Of a stretch of DNA of 64,000 nt, positions 16,776-24,945 are shown in pieces (the first letter of the stretch is position 1; the number at the start of each line of letters is the position of its first letter). The notes beneath the pieces were generated by a model. That model saw nothing but the letters and a program-made list of their open reading frames with translations, searched no databases and had not been told where the DNA came from. Where the stretch lies: the NCBI GenBank assembly GCA_963663615.1, contig OY760517.1, positions 186,001-250,000 on the forward strand, in the 5' to 3' direction. The position numbers and the translations under genes are program-made. The DNA is from G963663615 sp963663615 (lineage in GTDB: Bacteria; Bacteroidota; Ignavibacteria; Ignavibacteriales; Melioribacteraceae).

Positions 16776-19226
16776 AATAAATTGGTCAAAAATTAGTTAG
16801 CCTGTTAGCACTAATCTTGCAAACGTAACGCAGTAGTTAACAATTCAAAAATTACTAAGTTTGGCATTTTGATTTATTAATAAAAATAATTATTGGCTTT
16901 TCAAATTTATTTGTTAATAAGCTTACTTCCTGTAATATTGTTTTTATAAAATTAAATCATTTCAAACAAATTTTTACTTTTCAAGGCTATAGATAGCTTA
17001 TATTTTTTAGGATATAAAAACCTGAGGAATAAATTATATCGTCTTATCGCAGAATCTGTTAAAGTAGTTACACCACTGGAATTTTCAATAATTTCGATTA
17101 ACGATTTAACAAAATCCTTCTTTTTTGCAAAAATTCTAATAGAATCATCAATTCTATTCTGATTGCTTGATTCTAAGAGAGCACACTTCATATACAGCAA
17201 TATCTCATTGTCATTTGGGTCTTCAGCAAATTTTAGTAAAGCATACGTCACACATAAATTTCTTAGATGTTCTAATTGTTTCGTTATTGCGAAATAACTG
17301 GCAATTTCTTCAAGACGTTTATTTATTTCCTTAATACTATTTTTCAATGTGATACTACCAGCGAATACATTTGCTTCAAGATACCTTAAATAAAAATATT
17401 CACGCTGCATATGATCAGTATATCGTTTTTCTACTTTGTTGTATTGTAAAACCACAAAGCGAAATATCATTTTACGAATCAATACAAACCAATTATTCCC
17501 TGGTAATAAAGAAATTAATGCCCATGTATGTACAAAATCAGCTTTGTAATATGCTGCATATGCTTTGTTTTTATAATTTCCCAAATGTTCACCCTTTGAA
17601 AGGTATCTCATTCCCAGAAAAACGTAGTAGAATACGAGCGGTATTTCACGAAGTTTAAATAGTCTTGGTTTTCCAAAGCTAATACATTGATATCCAGTTG
17701 ATACAAAATCTGACGATAATTCCGGTTTTTTTTTAAGCCCTGATTTGAGATTAATTCGAATAGCTTTTCTTTTAAATTGAATACCTAATTCCAATTTTCT
17801 ATTTACATAATATTGCCAAGCTTGGAGATTATAATAGTACTGCAGAAGATGGTTGTTTAATAATAATTCCTTTCTTTTTGAAATGAATTCAAGTAATATG
17901 TTTGCTGAGTTTCTGTGCAAATCCTGAACAATATCTATTAAAGCAAGCATTGTTGCAAATTTATTATTAAAAAAGAGATTATTGTTAAGCTCTAAGAAAG
18001 GATGATGTTCCGTTATTGGTTTTACTTGCGATTTTGCTGATAAAATCTTTTCGTATAAATGATAATAGAGGAATTGTACATCTCCATATAAAATAGTTGT
18101 TCTATTGCTAAATTCTTGAAGAAAACTTATAACACCATCAATTGGTTCTGACAGTTCAAGTATTTTACCATCTTCTATAGAATCAATCTTATTCGGATCG
18201 TAGTATACAATCCAGATGATCTCTAACTTTGAATATTGAAGCATCATCCTTTTTACTATTGGTAAAATATCCCAGTCTTCACCTCTATATCCAGCAATAA
18301 TAAGCAAAGAAGACTTTAAAAAAATTCCATCAAAAAGCTTAATTGTTCTTTTATCAGGCATATCACCTATTTCGGAAAGTGTAGTTGTTATATTATTCAA
18401 ACGTTGCCCCACTTCTCCAGGAAGTAATATTGAACCATGAGGCTTAAGGATATTAATTTGTGTATTCTGTGCAGTTTTTTTTGAGAGTGAAGTACTGAGT
18501 GGACAATAAACATTATATGAACAATCTAATGTATCCAACGCCGTTTCAATAAGTATATCAAAATTTAATGTTATGACTTTAAATCGATTATCCAAATAAA
18601 GTAGGTTTGCCAGATAATAATGATTTGGATTCCACCTTGAAGAATCCAGTGGTACAAGAAAATCTAGTGCTTTATTTCCATAAACTTTATATAAAGAATC
18701 TATTAATTGCTCAATAGGGCGAGACTCTAATATGGTTTTCAAGTTTTTAACATCAAGATCAAGTTTATACTCAGTAAAACTCTGAAGGAGTGAATACACA
18801 ATAGATTCTCTGATTTGCTGTCCACCAGGAAGTAGTGATGGATAGCCAAATGATATGCCAGCACCACAAAGTGTTGCTAGTTTTCCTATTCGATATAACT
18901 TCTCGATTTGCGAAAATTTTTGTTTATAAACATCTGAACTTGAAGATATACTGCCAATTGTAATCATTATCACACCAATTGCGTAGGCTGCAAATAGCTA
19001 AATTGTAATCATTAAACATGAAAGTATTTTAATATATAATAAATTTGTATTTAGGTCAAGTTACTCTTATTTATCTCTTGTTAAATGTATTTAGATTATT
19101 GTACACGAAAACAAAATGAAATTCTTAATTTGAGTTATACAAATGATTGATAATTGAATTAATAATAATCCAATAAAAAGCAAAATTATGTCAAGGGTTT
19201 GATGATAATCAACAAGAAATAAACCA
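16775..19226. mobile_element. Putative SIR2 defence cassette, flanked by gene-end direct repeats
   Basis: About 2.45 kb between two copies of the haem gene's 5' end. It holds one large gene (SIR2 domain) plus AT-rich flanks and no integrase, transposase or terminal inverted repeats. The repeat arrangement is what an insertion into, or replacement beside, the haem-binding gene would leave. Mobility is inferred only from the repeats and the accessory-type cargo. Confidence 0.5.
16952..18973 (-). CDS. SIR2-domain protein with helical C-terminal region, candidate anti-phage NAD-degrading effector
   Basis: A 673-aa protein. The N-terminal ~290 residues carry SIR2-like motifs in order: GAGIS (37-41), TLNFD (135-139; the NAD-contacting N/D), PHGS (His179) and GYRGED (228-233). 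The remaining ~380 residues are helix-rich and TPR-like without a recognised catalytic motif. SIR2 plus helical-repeat proteins include defence NADases (DSR-, ThsA- and SIR2-HerA-type effectors) that deplete NAD+ on phage infection. No partner gene (HerA, TIR, Argonaute) is nearby, so it would have to work alone. NAD cleavage is inferred from motifs only. MIM at the start leaves the exact ATG open. Confidence 0.7.
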   Translation of the reverse strand: MIMITIGSISSSSDVYKQKFSQIEKLYRIGKLATLCGAGISFGYPSLLPGGQQIRESIVYSLLQSFTEYKLDLDVKNLKTILESRPIEQLIDSLYKVYGNKALDFLVPLDSSRWNPNHYYLANLLYLDNRFKVITLNFDILIETALDTLDCSYNVYCPLSTSLSKKTAQNTQINILKPHGSILLPGEVGQRLNNITTTLSEIGDMPDKRTIKLFDGIFLKSSLLIIAGYRGEDWDILPIVKRMMLQYSKLEIIWIVYYDPNKIDSIEDGKILELSEPIDGVISFLQEFSNRTTILYGDVQFLYYHLYEKILSAKSQVKPITEHHPFLELNNNLFFNNKFATMLALIDIVQDLHRNSANILLEFISKRKELLLNNHLLQYYYNLQAWQYYVNRKLELGIQFKRKAIRINLKSGLKKKPELSSDFVSTGYQCISFGKPRLFKLREIPLVFYYVFLGMRYLSKGEHLGNYKNKAYAAYYKADFVHTWALISLLPGNNWFVLIRKMIFRFVVLQYNKVEKRYTDHMQREYFYLRYLEANVFAGSITLKNSIKEINKRLEEIASYFAITKQLEHLRNLCVTYALLKFAEDPNDNEILLYMKCALLESSNQNRIDDSIRIFAKKKDFVKSLIEIIENSSGVTTLTDSAIRRYNLFLRFLYPKKYKLSIALKSKNLFEMI

Positions 19227-19279
19227 ATAAAAACAATTACAATAATTCCAAGAACTTTAAGTTTCATTTGGTTACCCAT
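19091..19279 (-). pseudogene. Orphaned 5' copy of the haem-binding gene running into novel sequence
   Basis: A 62-codon frame starts MGNQMKLKVLGIIVIVFI, identical to the start of the haem-binding protein, then changes abruptly to an unrelated hydrophobic tail (GLFLVDYHQ, later LLFIGLLLIQLS). The DNA identity stops at the same point. It looks like the displaced 5' end of the haem gene reading into cassette sequence, not a real gene, although a small membrane peptide could be made. Confidence 0.6.
19227..19278. repeat. Direct repeat copy 2: 5' end of the haem-binding gene, SIR2 cassette boundary
   Basis: Identical over 52 bp to 16723-16774. Here the codon before GGT AAC CAA is ATG (19279-19277) and not GTG. 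This copy faces the S51 peptidase side of the SIR2 cassette. Confidence 0.9.
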
Positions 19280-19391
19280 TGTTGGTATTAAAATAAGTTA
19301 GATGTTTTGTATAATCTATACATTACTAAACATAACCTGACATCTTACAATTCAACATGGATATCTAAAAATAGTGATATTATCAAAATTA

Positions 19392-20573
19392 CTATTTACA
19401 AACATTTTTTTTCTCAGCACGCTTTAGCATTATTTTAGCTTTTTCTCTAAATGTAATTTCACTTTTAAATAATGTTTCGCCTCCTATATCCTCGCCTATA
19501 CTTATCCACGTTCCATTGCAATTATAAAAATACCACACCCCATAACCAAACGAATTAAGGTATGCATCATTTACAACTCCGGCAATTTTATTATCATAAA
19601 CAAATATTTTCTCTACGCCAATACTTAAAGCTTTTTCTTTCTCCAATTCCGTAATATTCTTTTTATTCAATCGTGAAGTCTCAATTTGCGATGCATAAGC
19701 GTTTAATGGAGTTGAGTAATTATTGGTAGGGAGTAAATCACTAATCTTTTTTTGTACTATCTGTATTTCATAAGAATCTTCAGGCAATGCATTTGGTCTT
19801 AATAGTATTTTCGAATCCATTTTGTTTGAGCTTATTCTTCCATCCTGAGTACTTACATAATAATTGTTGTGTGTATCACTTTGACTTAAAAATTCAACTG
19901 CCTTCCCATTCTTGAAAAGTATTCCCGCTAATTCATCAGTTGCATATCCTGATTCCATTTTGCCTTCAGCGAGCATTTCGTGATATAAGTTTTTCCGGGA
20001 TTCTTGCGAATAATGCGGACAATTACTGAATGGTAAAAATCCTAAACCTTCAACAATACTTAAATTAACCGGACGCGAATCACTAATGCCATTTTGGAAC
20101 CAACATATTGAACCAGCACTTCCACCAGCTAAAACCTTGCCCATTTTTAATGCTTTCGCTAGAATGGTATCTATTCCCTGTGCTTTCCAGATAGCAAGCA
20201 TATTTAAAGTATTACCTCCTCCAACTACAATAGCATCGGAATTAAGTATAATTTTTTCAAAGGATTCGTTTTCCTTAGAGGCACTTACCCAAACTTTTAG
20301 GACTACAGTGTCTATTTTTAGTACATTACAAATACTTTCCCAATATTTTATGTTGTCTTCACCATCAGCACTAGCAGTGGGTAAAAAACAAATTATTGGT
20401 TTTTCTTTTTGTGTTAAATTAGATACATATTCAGTAAATTTAAGGTTAATATCACTACCCCAAGCAAAGATAATCTCATCATTATTATTAAAATCCTGTT
20501 GTGCATTTGTATTTCCTACAAATATTAAAGTTAATACTATAAAAACTGCTAAAATAATTATTCTTTTATTCAT
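19392..20573 (-). CDS. Secreted S51-family peptidase (peptidase E/cyanophycinase-like)
   Basis: A 393-aa protein with a signal peptide ending NTNAQ. An S51 fold follows, with VVGGGNTLNMLAIW (about 115-128), the nucleophile elbow AGGSAGSICWF (Ser in GGSAGS, near residue 154) and NCPHYSQESR. The extra ~170 residues beyond peptidase E length form an unassigned C-terminal region. S51 enzymes cleave Asp-X dipeptides or cyanophycin; this one would act outside the cytoplasm. It lies between the two repeat-flanked cassettes and is probably the resident gene they surround. No operon partner. Confidence 0.78.
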   Translation of the reverse strand: MNKRIIILAVFIVLTLIFVGNTNAQQDFNNNDEIIFAWGSDINLKFTEYVSNLTQKEKPIICFLPTASADGEDNIKYWESICNVLKIDTVVLKVWVSASKENESFEKIILNSDAIVVGGGNTLNMLAIWKAQGIDTILAKALKMGKVLAGGSAGSICWFQNGISDSRPVNLSIVEGLGFLPFSNCPHYSQESRKNLYHEMLAEGKMESGYATDELAGILFKNGKAVEFLSQSDTHNNYYVSTQDGRISSNKMDSKILLRPNALPEDSYEIQIVQKKISDLLPTNNYSTPLNAYASQIETSRLNKKNITELEKEKALSIGVEKIFVYDNKIAGVVNDAYLNSFGYGVWYFYNCNGTWISIGEDIGGETLFKSEITFREKAKIMLKRAEKKNVCK

Positions 20574-20920
20574 ACCTATTTCCCTTTATTAGATTACTTC
20601 AGTATATACAATATGTATTATTGCTGATACCTCTTAAGAATAAGTAATGTTCCAAAATGAAAAGGCAATTACAATACTTCAATATCAAAATGTAATATAT
20701 AAAAATAGTATCGATAGTAATTATTTATTAACTTTTAATTAATCTCAGGGTTGATATAATGCTTCGGTTTATAAAGGATTTTTGTTACAATCATTTTTTA
20801 TATCATTCAAATTATAATTGATTTGAATGACAAGTTTAACCTTGCATTACAATTTTATACTTATTGAGTTCACAACATTAATTTTTAAATTCCTCTGGAT
20901 AGTTCAATAGAAAATATATT
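20574..20920. other. AT-rich intergenic stretch with no recognised gene
   Basis: 347 bp upstream of the S51 peptidase gene (which reads leftward) and left of the deoA-end repeat. I see no ORF with coding character, no hairpin with a T-run and no RNA gene. It presumably contains the S51 promoter, but no clear promoter could be chosen. Confidence 0.5.
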
Positions 20921-20992
20921 TACTTCAGCACTTCCTTAATTAATACCGGTGGTTCAATTGGTATAGGGGAGTAGTTTACGGCTTTGTTGATT
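20921..20992. repeat. Direct repeat copy 1: 3' end of deoA, R-M cassette boundary
   Basis: 72 bp matching 24947-25018 at 69 positions, same orientation, 4,026 bp apart. On the minus strand it still reads INKAVNYSPIPIEPPVLIKE to the end of DeoA and a TAA stop. Two of the three differences are synonymous and one is Ser to Asn, so this copy looks like the end of a once-functional, slightly diverged deoA allele. It ends 8 bp from the stop of the R-M gene. Confidence 0.9.
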
Positions 20993-20999
20993 GTAATAT

Positions 21000-23912
21000 T
21001 TATCTCTCTTTTTTATAAACACGCTCACTTACTAAAGATGTTAATCGTTCATACAATTTGGGTAATATATTTTCGTCCAGATCAAAAGCCCTTAAAACTG
21101 TCCGGTCAAAAATGATCCTATCTTCTTTTTTAACCTCATCAAAAATTTCATGAACTTCTCTGTTTGAAAGTTGATCAAATAAATCGACTATTTCATCTTT
21201 CTGAATATCTGTTAAATTATGATGGTTAAGAGATAAAATACTTTTTAAATAATTAGCATTTATATCAAGAGCTCCTAAATTTCTTGATACTCCATGTAAT
21301 TCTAAGGCTAATAGAGAATAAACTGAATTTAATAGAGCTACGATAATCTTTACATCATTTTCCTCATCAACATTGATTGCAGCTAACCTTTGATCAATAG
21401 TAAAATCCGTTTCAGAGAAACTGAAGAATAATCTTTTGAAAGGATTGATTGAGGTAACAATATTGGCTCGTTTTGGACGTAATGAATACCAGAATGGTCG
21501 ATGATTAGAGCAAGCCTCTTCAATCGTCATCGATGAGTTTTTGTTTCTAACATCCTTAAATCTGCGAATCCAATTATAAGCACCCGGATACTTCTTTTCA
21601 AGTTCTTCGATTGGTAGTCCACATGAAAATAGATAATGATTAAAATTCTGCTCAAACCTAATATTTTTAAGTTCCTTAGAACTTTTCAAATATGGGATTA
21701 AAAAATTATTCTCAATACCAGCTTCATCAACTAAACGATTTGGTATAACAAACATATCGTTCCAACCCGTTCTTTCCCCTCTAAAAACTTTAATTTCAGT
21801 TGGATAAAGTCGAATTAGATGTTGATCTATTGCATCGAAAATATTTGCTGATATAAAAAATTGAGACCAATTCGTTTGAGTAGTAATAGAATTTTCCAAA
21901 ATAGTTCGAGCAATAATACTTACTGAAATTGAATTATCAGTATTATGATAAAGATTATTAAAAGCTCTATCTAAAGACCAATTATTATTGTTTGGATCTT
22001 CACAATTATCAACTTCAGAGTAGAAGTCCTCTATTTTGCTAATTATTGATTCTTCTTCAAGAGAAAAGAGATTTTCTAATGCAGTATTTAATGTTACAAA
22101 CTTTGTTGGTAAATTATTAGATGTTTTTTGTAAGACAAAATAAATTGTAGAAACTTTTGAATCACTAAACCAATGCTCGACACTGCTTTTTACAATATAT
22201 TTAATATGAAAATTATCTAGTAAAAATTTCTTAAACTGAGCTCCATATTCTTTGCCTAACCATGCATTGGAAGTAATCGCAGAAATATAACCGCCTTCTT
22301 TGAGAAATCGTAACGAGTTATAGATGCAATATGTAAAATAGTCAGAGCGCTCATTGATTTTAAACGATGCATCAGTTAAAAAGGCTTGTTGAGATTGTTC
22401 AAATTCTGTACGAAAATGTTTTGTTAGAATGTCATTTGGTATATCTTCCTGTTGAATAAAGGGGAAATTGCTCACAATTGCATCAAAGCTAGGAATAGAA
22501 ATCTCTTCAACTTTTTCAAAATTATTTGTGCTTGGAAACCGTTTTACAGTATTTGGGAATAAACTGAAGAAATCTTCTCTTAAAACTCTTGGGAAATTGT
22601 TGGTTTTAGTAACATCTTGTTTGTATAGATTTATTACTGATAAAATAGCTGGGAAATGGGATATGTCATTTCCCCATATTTGATTTAGAAGTTGGTGATG
22701 AACCGTATTTCCGAAATAGTTAAATATTTTATATGCAGAATTTAAGAATGTTCCAGTACCACAAGTTGGATCAAAAATCAAACTTTCGGAGTTATCAATT
22801 GCAGGGAAAATTACAAGCGAAGCTAGAACATCAGATGTGAAGTACTGTCCAAATTTTTGCTTCTCTTCTTTAGGCACAAGATTTTCAAGAATCTCACCAA
22901 TTACTGTCGTTGGTAATATCCTAAAATCGAATTCACCAAATTCAGTTAATAAATTAAATAAAGCTTCCTTAACAATTTCAGAAAATTCTATTACATCAGT
23001 AAAATAAGGCTTAAAGACTGCAGCATAATCAATATCACTTGCTAAACTGAAATAATTATCCAGATCCCTCTTGAGATTCGTTTTGTTCTCAATGTTAATT
23101 CGATTAAGTCTTCCAGAAAAATTCTCGGATAAAGTCATGTAAAATATTAATTTGCCGATTAAATTATAAAAGGTGAATTTTGCCAGTATCTTTTGGGGGC
23201 TCTCATTTTCGGCTCTTCTTGATGATGAATTCAGTATTCTAATCGTCGAATCTTCGTAAATTCTCCATTTATTAAATTCTTCTCTAAAATTACGATCCAG
23301 ATTTTTAATTCTATCTATTTCATTCTGAAAATGGGGAATGATTATTCGTGAAGCAGTTTGAATAGAGCTAATAATATTATCACTTACAGTGATTGCATTT
23401 CGAATTATTCCATCATCCGAAAACTGTTCGAGGTCATGGAGAATTTCCAATAGTCGATTCTTTAATTCTGGAATGTGATTATTATAATTATGCGGATTGG
23501 ATAAATCAGACCTTAAAGTAATAGAACGGATGTTAGAATACTCTTTAAGGCGAGTTAATGAGTCAATATTATAACAAGAATTTTCGATTTTCCATATAAT
23601 AGTATCAGGTCCATTCCAAGTTACAAATGAGTTTGCTCCAATTCTTCTTGCTTTTTCAATAGCATTTTCCAGCATAATTGAATCATCAACTTTAGTGTCT
23701 GGAAATTTTAATTCCCAACCATTAAAGATAATTCCAGAAATTTTGTCCTGAAATAATAATACATCTGGAAATTTGGTCGTTCCATCATCGACTGTTATAC
23801 CAGTATCATTAGTGGCATCCTGAAAGCTAGTCCTACCCTCATTTATCAATTCGTGAATCCAACTTATTACATGGCCATTCCATGTCCTTTCATTATAAAC
23901 AGTTGTTTGCAT
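21000..23912 (-). CDS. Type IIG-like restriction-modification protein (nuclease + N6-adenine methyltransferase + specificity region)
   Basis: A 970-aa single-chain R-M enzyme. The N-terminal domain has a PD-ExK pattern (FPD at 48-50, ELK at 67-69). A helical linker follows, then an N6-adenine methyltransferase with GQYFTS (355-360), SAM motif I DPTCGTGTF (381-389) and motif IV SNFPF (481-485). The last ~350 residues should recognise the target, as in Eco57I/MmeI-type proteins. Motif IV is NFPF instead of the usual NPPY/F, an odd substitution at the catalytic loop. It overlaps the upstream methyltransferase by 20 bp, so they are translated together. The recognition sequence is unknown. Confidence 0.8.
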   Translation of the reverse strand: MQTTVYNERTWNGHVISWIHELINEGRTSFQDATNDTGITVDDGTTKFPDVLLFQDKISGIIFNGWELKFPDTKVDDSIMLENAIEKARRIGANSFVTWNGPDTIIWKIENSCYNIDSLTRLKEYSNIRSITLRSDLSNPHNYNNHIPELKNRLLEILHDLEQFSDDGIIRNAITVSDNIISSIQTASRIIIPHFQNEIDRIKNLDRNFREEFNKWRIYEDSTIRILNSSSRRAENESPQKILAKFTFYNLIGKLIFYMTLSENFSGRLNRINIENKTNLKRDLDNYFSLASDIDYAAVFKPYFTDVIEFSEIVKEALFNLLTEFGEFDFRILPTTVIGEILENLVPKEEKQKFGQYFTSDVLASLVIFPAIDNSESLIFDPTCGTGTFLNSAYKIFNYFGNTVHHQLLNQIWGNDISHFPAILSVINLYKQDVTKTNNFPRVLREDFFSLFPNTVKRFPSTNNFEKVEEISIPSFDAIVSNFPFIQQEDIPNDILTKHFRTEFEQSQQAFLTDASFKINERSDYFTYCIYNSLRFLKEGGYISAITSNAWLGKEYGAQFKKFLLDNFHIKYIVKSSVEHWFSDSKVSTIYFVLQKTSNNLPTKFVTLNTALENLFSLEEESIISKIEDFYSEVDNCEDPNNNNWSLDRAFNNLYHNTDNSISVSIIARTILENSITTQTNWSQFFISANIFDAIDQHLIRLYPTEIKVFRGERTGWNDMFVIPNRLVDEAGIENNFLIPYLKSSKELKNIRFEQNFNHYLFSCGLPIEELEKKYPGAYNWIRRFKDVRNKNSSMTIEEACSNHRPFWYSLRPKRANIVTSINPFKRLFFSFSETDFTIDQRLAAINVDEENDVKIIVALLNSVYSLLALELHGVSRNLGALDINANYLKSILSLNHHNLTDIQKDEIVDLFDQLSNREVHEIFDEVKKEDRIIFDRTVLRAFDLDENILPKLYERLTSLVSERVYKKER

Positions 23913-24789
23913 AGTTTACAGTATGATATTTAATAATGGGCTCTTTAAAGAGAGTTAAAGTTTCATTCTTTATTTTTTTCTTTTGAATAGTTTCTTCAAT
24001 TCTATTTGTACAAACTTTAATATAGTCAATAGGAGTGACCTTATGTAAGAGGACATCCTCATTTTTTTCAATTCCAATAAACTGTCTGTCTTCTAAAATG
24101 GCAGACAATAAAAAACTTCCGCTACCACATGCATTATCCAATACTACATCTCCAGGATTAGTAAAGGTTCTTATTAAATACCTACCTAATTCAACTGGCT
24201 TTTGTGTCGGATGGAATACTTTACCCTCAGATTCAGCAGTTTTTGCATAAATATAATCATCGGTGAACTCCTCTTCGTAAGCTAAAATATCATTTGGGTA
24301 TCTTCCTCCTTCACTTTTCACATGTCTTGGCTTAAAATCACCATAACTACCTGTGTATTGATCCTTTCTTATCCCCTTATCATATGGGCTCCCTTGAGTC
24401 ATTTGAGGATTATAAGTTGGTTGTTTCTTATAGAAGACGCAAATATCCTCATGTTTCCTAAGAGGTTGAATTTTAGCATTTAGAAAGTTTGTAGGTTTCG
24501 ATTTAATCCAAACCATTTTGTATTTAAAGAGTTTCTCATTACTTAGAATTAACTTTGCAGTAAAAAGTCCTTGCCCTGTTAGAACAATTGCACCTCGCTC
24601 CTTAATGATTCTTTCATAATGATTCCATAAATCTTTTAAGTCAATGATAGAATCCCATTTGTTTTGTGTTGTACCATAAGGGAGATCGCAGAGAATCATA
24701 TTAATACTTTTATCTGGTAAATTTCCCATTTCTACCAGACAATCACCCTGAATCACTTTATTTAAATATTTATTTAACTGATTGCTCAA
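23893..24789 (-). CDS. DNA methyltransferase of the N4-cytosine/N6-adenine beta class
   Basis: Companion modification enzyme of about 298 aa. The TTG at 24789 is preferred because AGGAAGG lies 9 bp upstream; the frame is open to a TTG at 24837. Catalytic motif IV DLPYG (35-39) comes first, with HPTQKPVELGRYLI and the SAM motif DNACGSGSFLLSA near the C-terminus, an order typical of the beta class. It starts 157 bp after the deoA stop (108 bp if the 24837 TTG is used) and overlaps the R-M gene. It may methylate the strand that the IIG enzyme leaves unprotected; that role is an inference. Confidence 0.82.
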   Translation of the reverse strand: MSNQLNKYLNKVIQGDCLVEMGNLPDKSINMILCDLPYGTTQNKWDSIIDLKDLWNHYERIIKERGAIVLTGQGLFTAKLILSNEKLFKYKMVWIKSKPTNFLNAKIQPLRKHEDICVFYKKQPTYNPQMTQGSPYDKGIRKDQYTGSYGDFKPRHVKSEGGRYPNDILAYEEEFTDDYIYAKTAESEGKVFHPTQKPVELGRYLIRTFTNPGDVVLDNACGSGSFLLSAILEDRQFIGIEKNEDVLLHKVTPIDYIKVCTNRIEETIQKKKIKNETLTLFKEPIIKYHTVNYANNCL

Positions 24790-24945
24790 TGATATTTGCC
24801 TTCCTAAAAATTGTAAAAAAAAACCTAAATGTAACAATTATTTTACAAACAAAATTGAATATACATTACTTTAATGTTCTATTTTTTACCAATATGTTTT
24901 TATTGAAATTAATTAATTCTCAAAAATCAAATATCTAAAGTCACT

